A stretch of DNA of 64,000 nucleotides from Streptomyces carminius (GTDB taxonomy: Bacteria > Actinomycetota > Actinomycetes > Streptomycetales > Streptomycetaceae): contig NZ_PGGW01000049.1 of NCBI RefSeq assembly GCF_002794255.1, positions 1 through 64,000 of the forward strand. The letters run 5' to 3'. Position 1 is the first letter of the stretch. Each line of letters starts with the position of its first letter. Both the position numbers and the translations under genes were made by a program. The notes under the pieces were generated by a model, which was not told where the DNA came from, ran no database searches, and was given only the letters and a program-made list of their open reading frames with translations. Below, piece by piece: positions 40,039 to 47,668 of the stretch.

Positions 40039-42597
40039 ATGCCGCGCCATGCTCAGCCAGCCGGACGGACCGCCGCGGTTCCCCCGCCGCGCTCGGGGCC
40101 GGGCGAGCTGGCCCTGCGGCCCTACCAGGTCGAGGCTGTGGACCGGATTACCGAAGGCCTCGCCGATGGCGGCCGCGGGCAGCTGCACGCCGCCTGCGGA
40201 GCGGGCAAGACGCTCATCAGCGTGCTGGCGGGGCGGCGCCTGGTCCCGGCCGGCGGGCTGGTGGTGGTGCTGGTGCCGTCCCTGACGCTGGTTGCGCAGA
40301 CCCTTGACGCATGGCGCGGTCACGGGCAGGCGGCGGCGCTGCTGGCGGTGTGCAGCGACGACACCCTCGCCGACGCCCCGACCCGCACCGCCGACCTGGG
40401 GGTGGAGGTGTCCACCGACCCGGCGCGGATCGGCGCGTGGCTGACCGCCCAGGGCGCCGGGCGCCGGGTTGTGGTGGGCACCTACCAGTCGGCCGGGCGT
40501 CTGGCCCAGGCGCTGCGCGCAAGCGAGCTGGCCGCGGACCTGGCCGTCATGGACGAGGCCCACCGTCTGGCCGGGCGGCCGGACTTCACCACCCGCCGGG
40601 TGCTGGAGGACGCCTACCTGCCCGCCCGCCGGCGGCTGTTCATGACCGCCACCCCCCGCATCGACGACGTGCGCACCGAGACCGTCGGCGCGCTGTCCAT
40701 GGACGACGCCGTGGTGTACGGACCGGTGCTGTACCACTACCCGTGGGCGCGGGCGATCTCCGAGGGCTACCTGGAGGACTACCGCATCGTGGTGATGGGC
40801 GCCACCGAGGCCCAGGCGATGGAACTGCTGCGGGACGAGGAGCACCACTACACCGACCGGCCCGGCGCCCCGGACCTGCGGATGCTGGCCGCCCAGGCGG
40901 TCATCACCCAGGCCGCCCAGCGCTACGGGCTGCGCCGCATCCTGGCCTTCTGCCCCCGCCTGGCGGCGGCCCGGGAGTTCGCCGCCACCCTGCCGGGCAC
41001 GGTGCGCCGTCTCCCGCCCGTCTCCCGCCCCGAGGGCGAGCTGTACGCGGGCCGGATCGAAGGAGCGATGAGCGACCGGCAGCGGCAGGTCGAGCTGGAC
41101 CGGCTGCGCCAGCCACCGGGGCAGTGGACCGTCCTGGCCAACGTGCGCTGCCTCTCGGAAGGCGTGGACATCCCCGCCGTCGACGCGGTCGCCTTCGTCC
41201 ACCCCAAGCGCTCTCAGGTCGACATCGTCCAGGCCGTCGGCCGGGCCCTGCGCCGTTCACCCGGCGGCACCGGCACCGCCACCATCATCGTGCCCATCGT
41301 GATCCCCGACTCCGCCGAAGAGGTCGGCGACCTCGACCCCGGCGAGTACGCCACGCTGTGGCGGGTGGTGCGCGCCCTGCGCGCCCACGACGAGACCCTC
41401 GGGATCGAACTGGACGACCAGCGCTCCCACGGCCACACCAGCAACCCCCAGCTTCCATCGAAGATCACCGTGGAGTTGCCGCCGGGCACCAGCGCCCGCG
41501 TCCTGGCCTCGCTGACAGCCCTCACCGTCCGGCAGGCGACGTCCCCGTGGTGGACCGGCTACGGCCACGCCCGCACCTACTACCAGCAGCACGGCCACCT
41601 CAACGTCCCCTTCGAGCACACCATCGCGGACGGAGACTTCCGGCTGGGCCAGTGGATCGTCAACGCCCGCCAGCAACGCCGCAAGGGCTGGCTGAGCCCG
41701 GACCGGATCGACGCCCTGAACAAGATCGGCATGATCTGGGAGACCAGAGCCCGCCCCTGGAAGGCCTTCCTGGACGAACTGGCCGCCTTCCGCGAAAGGT
41801 TCGGCCACACCCTCGTGCCGCAGGACTACACCGCCCCCAGCGGCTACCGGCTCGGCTCGAAGGTGAACGCCACCCGCTCCCGGTCTCACCAGGTGCCCGA
41901 GTACGTCCGCCGGGCCCTGGACGACCTCGGCATGGTGTGGAACATCCGCGAGCTGCGCTGGCAGCAGCTCTACACCGCCTGCTGCCACTACCGGCAGGCC
42001 CACGGCCACCTGGACGTGCCCGTCGGCTACATCACGCCCGACGGCTACCGGCTCGGCGCCGCCCTCAAGCGCCGCCGCCGGGCCTGGCGGCATGGCCGCC
42101 TCGACCCGGCCGAACAGGCCTCCCTGGAGGAACTGGGAATGGTCTTCTCCGAGGACACGGCCGCCTGGAACGCGCTGCTGGCCGCCTGCGACCGCTACGT
42201 CGCCGAACACGGCAGCCTCGCCGGCATCCGCAAGGACTACACCGGCCCCGACGGCTACCAGCTCGGCGCCCGCATCTCCTACTACCGCACCCTGCACAAC
42301 GGGACCAAAGGCGCTTCCAGGCTGCCCGCAGCCCGCAAGGCCGCCCTCGATGAGCGCGGCATGGTCTGGCGCGTCGCCCCCGCCCGCGACATCACCCCCG
42401 GCGAGACCCGCACCCTCCAGGCCCTGACCGGCACCGACCGGGCCCGCGAGATCGTGCGCCTGATCGACGAGCACGGCGTCACCCAGTCCAGCATCGCCGA
42501 CGCCCTGGACACCCACCGCTCCTACCTCAACACCAAGCTCAAGCAGTACCGGAACACCGGCTGCTGGGCCGAACGGCCGCGGCGCCCCGCTCAGTGA
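40039..42597 (+). CDS. DEAD/DEAH-box helicase with helicase-associated repeats
   Basis: An 852-residue helicase. Walker A CGAGKTL (about 53-59), DEAH box MDEAHRL (about 171-177), FMTATPR and QAVGRALRR (about 398-406) define a superfamily 2 motor. Four helicase-associated (HA) repeats follow between about 510 and 790, each starting at a Trp and ending GMVW-like. The last 45 residues contain a helix-turn-helix (QSSIADALDTHRSYLNTKLK). Such HA helicases are frequent in actinobacteria and on linear replicons; replication or repair of the element is inferred. ATG 40039 follows GAAGGAG. It overlaps the convergent gene by 7 nt. Confidence 0.88.
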   Translation: MPRHAQPAGRTAAVPPPRSGPGELALRPYQVEAVDRITEGLADGGRGQLHAACGAGKTLISVLAGRRLVPAGGLVVVLVPSLTLVAQTLDAWRGHGQAAALLAVCSDDTLADAPTRTADLGVEVSTDPARIGAWLTAQGAGRRVVVGTYQSAGRLAQALRASELAADLAVMDEAHRLAGRPDFTTRRVLEDAYLPARRRLFMTATPRIDDVRTETVGALSMDDAVVYGPVLYHYPWARAISEGYLEDYRIVVMGATEAQAMELLRDEEHHYTDRPGAPDLRMLAAQAVITQAAQRYGLRRILAFCPRLAAAREFAATLPGTVRRLPPVSRPEGELYAGRIEGAMSDRQRQVELDRLRQPPGQWTVLANVRCLSEGVDIPAVDAVAFVHPKRSQVDIVQAVGRALRRSPGGTGTATIIVPIVIPDSAEEVGDLDPGEYATLWRVVRALRAHDETLGIELDDQRSHGHTSNPQLPSKITVELPPGTSARVLASLTALTVRQATSPWWTGYGHARTYYQQHGHLNVPFEHTIADGDFRLGQWIVNARQQRRKGWLSPDRIDALNKIGMIWETRARPWKAFLDELAAFRERFGHTLVPQDYTAPSGYRLGSKVNATRSRSHQVPEYVRRALDDLGMVWNIRELRWQQLYTACCHYRQAHGHLDVPVGYITPDGYRLGAALKRRRRAWRHGRLDPAEQASLEELGMVFSEDTAAWNALLAACDRYVAEHGSLAGIRKDYTGPDGYQLGARISYYRTLHNGTKGASRLPAARKAALDERGMVWRVAPARDITPGETRTLQALTGTDRAREIVRLIDEHGVTQSSIADALDTHRSYLNTKLKQYRNTGCWAERPRRPAQ

Positions 42598-43280
42598 GAA
42601 CGGCGCGAGGAAGGGCGGCTGGCAGGGGCGGTGAGCAGGGTCCACTGGCCGTGCCCGGCTCGCCCGCAGGCTATCCCCCAGTCCGTACCGAGCCGCTGGT
42701 GCAGCTGCCGGGGGGCGACGTACAGCGGGGTGCCGGGCCCGAAAGCGGTGCACCACAGCACCTGTCCGCCGGGAGCGATGACGCGCTGCACCTCGGGCGG
42801 ATGGAAAACGCCGTTGAGGGCGACAATCAGGGGGACGGTGTGATCCGCGTAGGGCAGGGCCCGCACATCGGCGGTGCGCCACCGTACGCCGGGCAGGTCG
42901 TCGCAGTGGGCGAGCATGCCCGCGTGGAGGTCGGTGGCGACCACGACGGGCACCGCCGCAGCCAGCGCCGCGGTGGCCTCGCCGGTGCCGCAGCACAGCT
43001 CCAGCGCCCAGGGGGCCGGGCGGGCGCGGGCCAGCCCGGCGCGCACCGGCCAGTCGTATCCGTGCTGGGCGCTGGACCATTCCCTCCAGGTGGGTGCCTG
43101 CTCGGCGTAGGTGGCGGCCAGGGTGCGCCAGGCGTCGGCGTCCTTCGGGGAGGCCAGGATGCGCTGCTGGGCCAGGCGGCTGGAGTGCGCCGCGGCGTCC
43201 AGGTCGGGGGCCTGGTCGGCGGGCAGCACCGTGTCAATGTCGCCGGGGGCGGGGCCGGCGGAGGAGGTGGAGGGAGGCAT
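42591..43280 (-). CDS. class I SAM-dependent methyltransferase
   Basis: A 229-residue protein. Motif I LELCCGTGEATAAL (about 96-109), motif II VVVATDLHAGML and a later VIAPGGQVLW are those of a Rossmann-like methyltransferase. Its substrate is unknown. ATG 43280 follows AGGAGAG. It converges on the helicase gene with a 7-nt overlap, which suggests compact packing but not common regulation. Confidence 0.8.
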   Translation of the reverse strand: MPPSTSSAGPAPGDIDTVLPADQAPDLDAAAHSSRLAQQRILASPKDADAWRTLAATYAEQAPTWREWSSAQHGYDWPVRAGLARARPAPWALELCCGTGEATAALAAAVPVVVATDLHAGMLAHCDDLPGVRWRTADVRALPYADHTVPLIVALNGVFHPPEVQRVIAPGGQVLWCTAFGPGTPLYVAPRQLHQRLGTDWGIACGRAGHGQWTLLTAPASRPSSRRSH

Positions 43281-43382
43281 GGCAGTGCTCTCCTGATAGG
43301 CGTGGTCGGAAGGGTGGAGGCGGGAGACTGCGCGGGCCGGATGGCAGGAAGGCGGCCCGCGGCGGAAGGGGAGTTTCGGGGC

Positions 43383-43450
43383 GCTGGTGGCCGCATCTGA
43401 CACGCCAGGTGCGGCCACCAGCGGAGCGGAGGCCACGCGAAGTGGCCTCC
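43383..43450. terminator. pair of terminator hairpins
   Basis: Stem 1 is GCTGGTGGCCGCA/TGCGGCCACCAGC (43383-43395, 43410-43422). Stem 2 is GGAGGCCAC/GTGGCCTCC (43428-43436, 43442-43450). Both lie between the methyltransferase start and the end of the SH3-like gene, so they end the latter (minus strand). Confidence 0.7.
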
Positions 43451-43473
43451 GGCGGTCTCCGTGGGCTATGCCG

Positions 43474-43845
43474 TCACCTGTGGCAGTCGGGGTCCTCCGG
43501 GATGCACGTCCGCACGTGCTTCTCGACGTAGCGGGTCGCGACCCAGCCGGACTTGTTCCGGTTGGCGCCCTCGCTGACCTTCAGGTACGACCACGAGCCT
43601 TTGGTGCAGTACACCCGGACATCGGTGCTGCGGGAGAGCAGGCCCTTGGAGGTGTAGCTGGTGCTCGGGCCGCTGCGGAGGTGCACGGCCGACGCGGTGG
43701 TGTAGCCGTTGTAGTCGGTGACGTTCTTGGTGCAGGCCGAGGAGCCGACGGCGGCGGCCGACGGCGCCATGGCAACGGCGCCTCCGGTGAGCAGCGCCAG
43801 GGTGGCGGCGCCGGTGGCGACGCGGCGCGCGATGGTACGACGCAT
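43474..43845 (-). CDS. secreted SH3-like protein
   Basis: A 123-residue protein with a Sec signal peptide (basic MRRTIARR, hydrophobic core GAATLALLTGGAVAM, AxA cleavage near SAAA). The mature part has an SH3b-like domain (SAVHLRSGPSTSYTSKGLLS, then SWSYLKVSEGANRNKSGWV). Such domains bind cell wall. It may act at the cell surface. It starts at ATG 43845. Confidence 0.8.
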   Translation of the reverse strand: MRRTIARRVATGAATLALLTGGAVAMAPSAAAVGSSACTKNVTDYNGYTTASAVHLRSGPSTSYTSKGLLSRSTDVRVYCTKGSWSYLKVSEGANRNKSGWVATRYVEKHVRTCIPEDPDCHR

Positions 43846-43868
43846 GGGTGGCTATCTCCGTCTGGTGT

Positions 43869-44121
43869 GGATGGATGGACCTCTGGAGCGGCCTGCGTGG
43901 TTGGCGACCGGGTGGCCTTCTCCAGCGGTGTGCAGCAAGCGCGGCACCGTGGGCTTGATCTCAGGGAGCAGTCAGCCCTGGTGCCGCAGGCGCCAGGAGG
44001 CGCCCGCTGCCGTTGCCCGTCGCGGAGAGCGGGAGACATGGGAGAATCAGCGCTCCGTCTCGTCACGCACGGGATGGATGGGCCTGGGGCGGCTTCTGCG
44101 TGGTTTGGCGACCGGGTGGCC
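43869..44121. repeat. two imperfect copies of a 50-nt block in a non-coding region
   Basis: Copy 1 (43869-43917) and copy 2 (44072-44121) share GGATGGATGG, then TGCGTGGTT with an optional extra T, then GGCGACCGGGTGGCC. The region 43846-44526 (680 bp) contains no gene I can support; open frames there are shadows of each other. Confidence 0.65.
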
Positions 44122-44313
44122 GCCCCAGGCGGTCTGTGGAGATAACGCGCAAGGCGGCTTCGGGTGTCGCCGGGCAAACGGCCAAGACGCCGTCACCGGC
44201 GGCAGGGTCGCAAAAGCAGGCGCAGGCATGATTTCCCCCGTGGAATCAACGGCTACCGCCCTAGGCGGCGCGGTCTTCCAAGGACGCTAGACACAAGACC
44301 GCCCCGTGCGCAC

Positions 44314-44409
44314 TGTGCAGCGTGCACTGCTGGGGTGTGCACCGCGTGCATGCCCGAAATGCCCTGTGCAAGGCGCTGCATATGCCGACAGCATGTTGTG
44401 CAGCATGCA
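44314..44409. repeat. iteron-like repeats TGTGCA-N-TGCA
   Basis: Four related units: TGTGCAGCGTGCA (44314), TGTGCACCGCGTGCA (44336), TGTGCAAGGCGCTGCA (44365) and TGTGCAGCATGCA (44397). Each is an imperfect palindrome, spaced 22-32 bp. Iterons of a replication origin or multiple operator sites are possible; no replication initiator is recognised. Confidence 0.6.
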
Positions 44410-44468
44410 CTATCGCATCGGTGCGTGATCACACGGTTGCTTTCTGCGCCGGAGAGTTCGGATGCGAC

Positions 44469-44513
44469 TGAGGGCCTGACCACCCGGAAGACGTCCGGAT
44501 GGTCAGGCCCTCA
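44469..44513 (-). terminator. terminator of the methyltransferase fusion gene
   Basis: 14-bp perfect stem TGAGGGCCTGACCA (44469-44482) with 44500-44513, with further CCGG pairing inside, just beyond the stop at 44527. Confidence 0.8.
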
Positions 44514-44526
44514 AAGGGAGCCGGGG

Positions 44527-47337
44527 CTACGGCTTGCGGGCGACGAGCGCGTAGGCGTTGATCTTGTCGTTCTCCAGCAGCTCACCGGAGGTCTCCGGGC
44601 GCCAGCGGTGCACGGGCACGACTCCCGGGGCGACCAGCTCCAGCCCGTCCATGAACCCTTCGATGACCTCTCGGCTGCGGAGCTGGCCAGTGACGCTGCC
44701 CCGGCCCGCCGCGTTGTAGATCGCCTCCACTTCGGCCATCATCTCCGGAGCGAAGTCGTCCGTCGCGTGGGTGAGCACGACGACGCTGCCCGGCGCCAGG
44801 GCTGCCACGAGCCGGCGGACGATGCCCGCGGGATCCTGCTCGTCGCGGATCAGGTGCAGCAGTGCGCACAGATACAGCGCGACCGGCTGGCTCATGTCCA
44901 GCGTGTCCGCCAGCTCTGGCGAGGTGAGGATGGTGCCGGGGTCGGTGGCGTCGGCGTGGAGGTAGGCGGTGCGCCCCTCGGGAGTGCTGGTTAACAGCGC
45001 CTGGGCGTGGGCGAGCACCATGGGGTCGTTATCGGTGTAGAGCACCCGTGCGTCCGGGGCAGTCTCCTGCACGACCTGGTGGAGGTGGGGAGAGCGCGGG
45101 TCGGGGATGCCGGTGCCGATGTCGAGGAACTGGCGTATGCCGACCTCGGCTGTGAGCCAGCGCGCTGAGCGGCCGATGAAGGCCCGGTTGCTCAGTGCCG
45201 CCTCCCTGACCTCCGGCCAGATTCCCATGATGCGCTGGGCGATCTCCGTGTCGGTGGAGTAGTTGTCCTTGCCGCCGCCGAAAGCGTTGTACAGGCGTGC
45301 GCTGGAGGCCGAACGGTGGCCCTCGGCGCCGTGATCGTCGTCGTGCATGCGCCCTCCGTTGACTCGCTCCCCATCACCGGGGGGAGCTGCTGCAATTGCA
45401 AAGGGCGGCAGTGTATCGAGGAGGTGTTCCCCCGCGCGGTCGATCACCAGGGCCAGGAGTACGTCGTGCTGATCGCGGCCGGTCTCGGACAGAGTTCGGG
45501 AGAGCGCCGACGAGACCTCGGCCAAGGTCCGCGTCAGGGTGTTGCGGTGCCTGCCCAGGGCATCGGCGGCGTCCTGGAGACGGCCGTTGCACTCCGCCCA
45601 GGTCGTCAGCGCTCCCAGGTGCCCGGCGGGGTCCTCCAGCTCCGCCAGAGGGGCGAGCAGCTCGGTTACCCAGTCCCGCGCCCCGCTCTCGCCGAGAACC
45701 TCCCGCAGGGACGGGGAGGCGGTCCCGGGCGGCGGGGCGGGCAGTGCGTCCAGGTCCAGTGCCAGGTGCAGCACCGCGCGGTGGGCCAGCTGGGAGCGGT
45801 CGAGGCCGACGCGCTTCGTCAGGTCGGCGAGTCTGCGGCTGAGGGTGTTGCGGTGCAGCCGGGGCGACACGGCAAGATCCGTGCCGTCGAGGGCAAGGGG
45901 CGCGCAGGCGGTACCGGTTTCCTCCCTGTCCAGCAGTTCAGCGGCCCGGCTCGGTCCGTAGGACAGGGCCAGGCGGGCGCTGCCGACCAGCTCCCGCCGG
46001 TCCGCCTCGGGAAGGTCCCGTAGCGGGGCCAGCAGCCCGGCGGCCCAGGCTCGCGCCCGCAGGGACAGACGGTGTGCCAAGGGTGTGGCGCCCTCGTCCA
46101 CCCAGGTGCGGCTCTCCTGTCGATGCGCTCTGATCAAGGCTTGCTTTGCCGCGGTGTGGGCGGACTCGATGTCTGTCCAGGGCACCGGCTGGCTGATGCC
46201 CGCGGCTCGCTGTCCGTGCGCGGCGATTACCGGGCGCAGCAGGTCTGCGGCCGCGGCTGCGTCCTTGCCGCGAGGGTGCAGTACGAGGACGTGCTGGTAC
46301 TCCACCGGGCAGGCCACCAGCGCCCGCCGCTCCAGCGCCGCATCGCACGCCTCGGCGACGGCGGCCCGCTCCTCGCCTGGCCCGCACTCCACCACGCACA
46401 CCTCGGCGACGTCCGCTCTGAACAGATCCGGCAACAGCGGCGCGGCCGTTCGTATGGCCTGCGGCACGTCGCCGGCCACGAGGTGCTGGATCACCGCGAC
46501 CTTCACGGCCATCGCAGATTCCTTGAGCCGCCGCTCCTGGGCCCGCAGCGACAGAGGATGGCGCAGCAGCGCCACCTGGCTGGCCGCTTGAGCGACCAGT
46601 TCGCTCGCACGGCGCGGCCACGGGGTGTCCCGAACGGCCGCGAGGACCTGGCGTGGAACGGCAGCACCCATGGCGTGCAGGCGCATGTGGCGCCCCGCCA
46701 CTGCTACGGCCGCGCTGTCCACCTGCCCGGCGAGCAGCTGCTCCAGCACCCGGCCGTGCTCGGCCAGGGCCGCCCACGTCCCGTCATCCCGGGTGATCAC
46801 GGTGACAGTGCTGTCCGTCTGGTCGGCCAGCCACCGCAGCAGGGGCCCCGGCCCTTCGCCCTGCCGGTCCAGACGGCGTGTCTCCGCCAGCAGGTCAGCG
46901 GTCTGCCGGACCTGGGCCGTCAGAGCTTCGGCCAGCGCCTCCAGAACGAGGGCCTGGAGCTCCGGCACCGTGCACGGACGGGTGGCGACGAGCAGCGGCA
47001 GGCCACAACCGTGCGCGGCGGCCAGCAGCTCGGCAGTCGCCCACACCGGCGCCGGAGCACCAGCGTGCAGCGGCAGGGCCGGGTCTGCGACCGCGACCGC
47101 GACCGATCCCCTGCTCGCCAGGGCCCGCAACGCTGTCCGCGGAGCCGCCAGCACCCGCTCGTCGGCAGGCGGCGCGATGATCAGCCCATTACTCCCAGTG
47201 TCCTCGGGCGGGTACCAGTGCGGCCCGAGGGTTCTGACCGTCTCAACGGTCCGGTTCTCCGCGCGAGGATCCCCCGCCGCGTCCAGATGCCGGAGGATCG
47301 CTCCAGGCTCGGTACTCAGGTCGTAGGTGGTCAGCAT
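44527..47337 (-). CDS. PucR-type HTH regulator fused to SAV_2177-like methyltransferase
   Basis: A 936-residue fusion. Residues 1-660 resemble a PucR/CdaR-type regulator, with HTH blocks RLHRNTLSRRLADLTKRVGL and ALGRHRNTLTRTLAEVSSAL. The last 273 residues match the SAV_2177-type (DUF574) SAM methyltransferases of Streptomyces: ASSARLYNAFGGGKDNYSTD, FLDIGTGIPDPRS (SAM site), VLYTDNDPMVLAHA. The usual forms of these families are separate proteins. An internal ATG at 45348 lies behind GGAGGGCGC, so the 273-residue methyltransferase (44527-45348) might also be made alone. Confidence 0.8.
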   Translation of the reverse strand: MLTTYDLSTEPGAILRHLDAAGDPRAENRTVETVRTLGPHWYPPEDTGSNGLIIAPPADERVLAAPRTALRALASRGSVAVAVADPALPLHAGAPAPVWATAELLAAAHGCGLPLLVATRPCTVPELQALVLEALAEALTAQVRQTADLLAETRRLDRQGEGPGPLLRWLADQTDSTVTVITRDDGTWAALAEHGRVLEQLLAGQVDSAAVAVAGRHMRLHAMGAAVPRQVLAAVRDTPWPRRASELVAQAASQVALLRHPLSLRAQERRLKESAMAVKVAVIQHLVAGDVPQAIRTAAPLLPDLFRADVAEVCVVECGPGEERAAVAEACDAALERRALVACPVEYQHVLVLHPRGKDAAAAADLLRPVIAAHGQRAAGISQPVPWTDIESAHTAAKQALIRAHRQESRTWVDEGATPLAHRLSLRARAWAAGLLAPLRDLPEADRRELVGSARLALSYGPSRAAELLDREETGTACAPLALDGTDLAVSPRLHRNTLSRRLADLTKRVGLDRSQLAHRAVLHLALDLDALPAPPPGTASPSLREVLGESGARDWVTELLAPLAELEDPAGHLGALTTWAECNGRLQDAADALGRHRNTLTRTLAEVSSALSRTLSETGRDQHDVLLALVIDRAGEHLLDTLPPFAIAAAPPGDGERVNGGRMHDDDHGAEGHRSASSARLYNAFGGGKDNYSTDTEIAQRIMGIWPEVREAALSNRAFIGRSARWLTAEVGIRQFLDIGTGIPDPRSPHLHQVVQETAPDARVLYTDNDPMVLAHAQALLTSTPEGRTAYLHADATDPGTILTSPELADTLDMSQPVALYLCALLHLIRDEQDPAGIVRRLVAALAPGSVVVLTHATDDFAPEMMAEVEAIYNAAGRGSVTGQLRSREVIEGFMDGLELVAPGVVPVHRWRPETSGELLENDKINAYALVARKP

Positions 47338-47468
47338 CGGCTCCCCATAAGGGTGTTGGGGAATCGATCTTCACGCATAGACCCGTCGGCACCAAAAGGG
47401 TTGAAGCCGCGCGTACGGCAGTGGTCAGCCGCGCGAGTGCGGTCTTTCCTCTGAAGGTCAGACCCGGC

Positions 47469-47504
47469 ACCCAAGACTCACCTCTTAAGAGGTGAGTCTT
47501 GGGT
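47469..47504. promoter_or_regulatory. 36-bp perfect palindrome, second copy of the CTTAAG-centred element
   Basis: Perfect palindrome with inner 20 bases CTCACCTCTTAAGAGGTGAG, extended by different flanks from the copy at 24858. It lies 132-167 bp upstream of the start of the HTH/methyltransferase fusion gene (minus strand), in a 330-bp region without a gene. Confidence 0.7.
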
Positions 47505-47544
47505 ACGCAGGCAGAGCCCTCCGCCGCGTTTGCCTCTACGACGA

Positions 47545-47597
47545 CAAAAGCCCCGACTGCACGGTTACGCCGAGGGCTCGCGGGTTATCTGGCCAGA
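47545..47597 (-). terminator. terminator and CTGGCCAG motif after the giant gene
   Basis: Downstream of the giant gene (minus strand), TCTGGCCAGATAACCC (47582-47597) leads into a bulged hairpin AGCCC.../...GGGGCT followed by TTTTG (47545-47579). The same motif-then-hairpin order occurs at 19613 and 25743. Confidence 0.6.
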
Positions 47598-47668
47598 CTT
47601 ACCAAAGAGGCCGGAACCGGCCGGACGCAGAAGACTGATGGTCGCCAAACGCCCAGCCAGAAGGCCAG

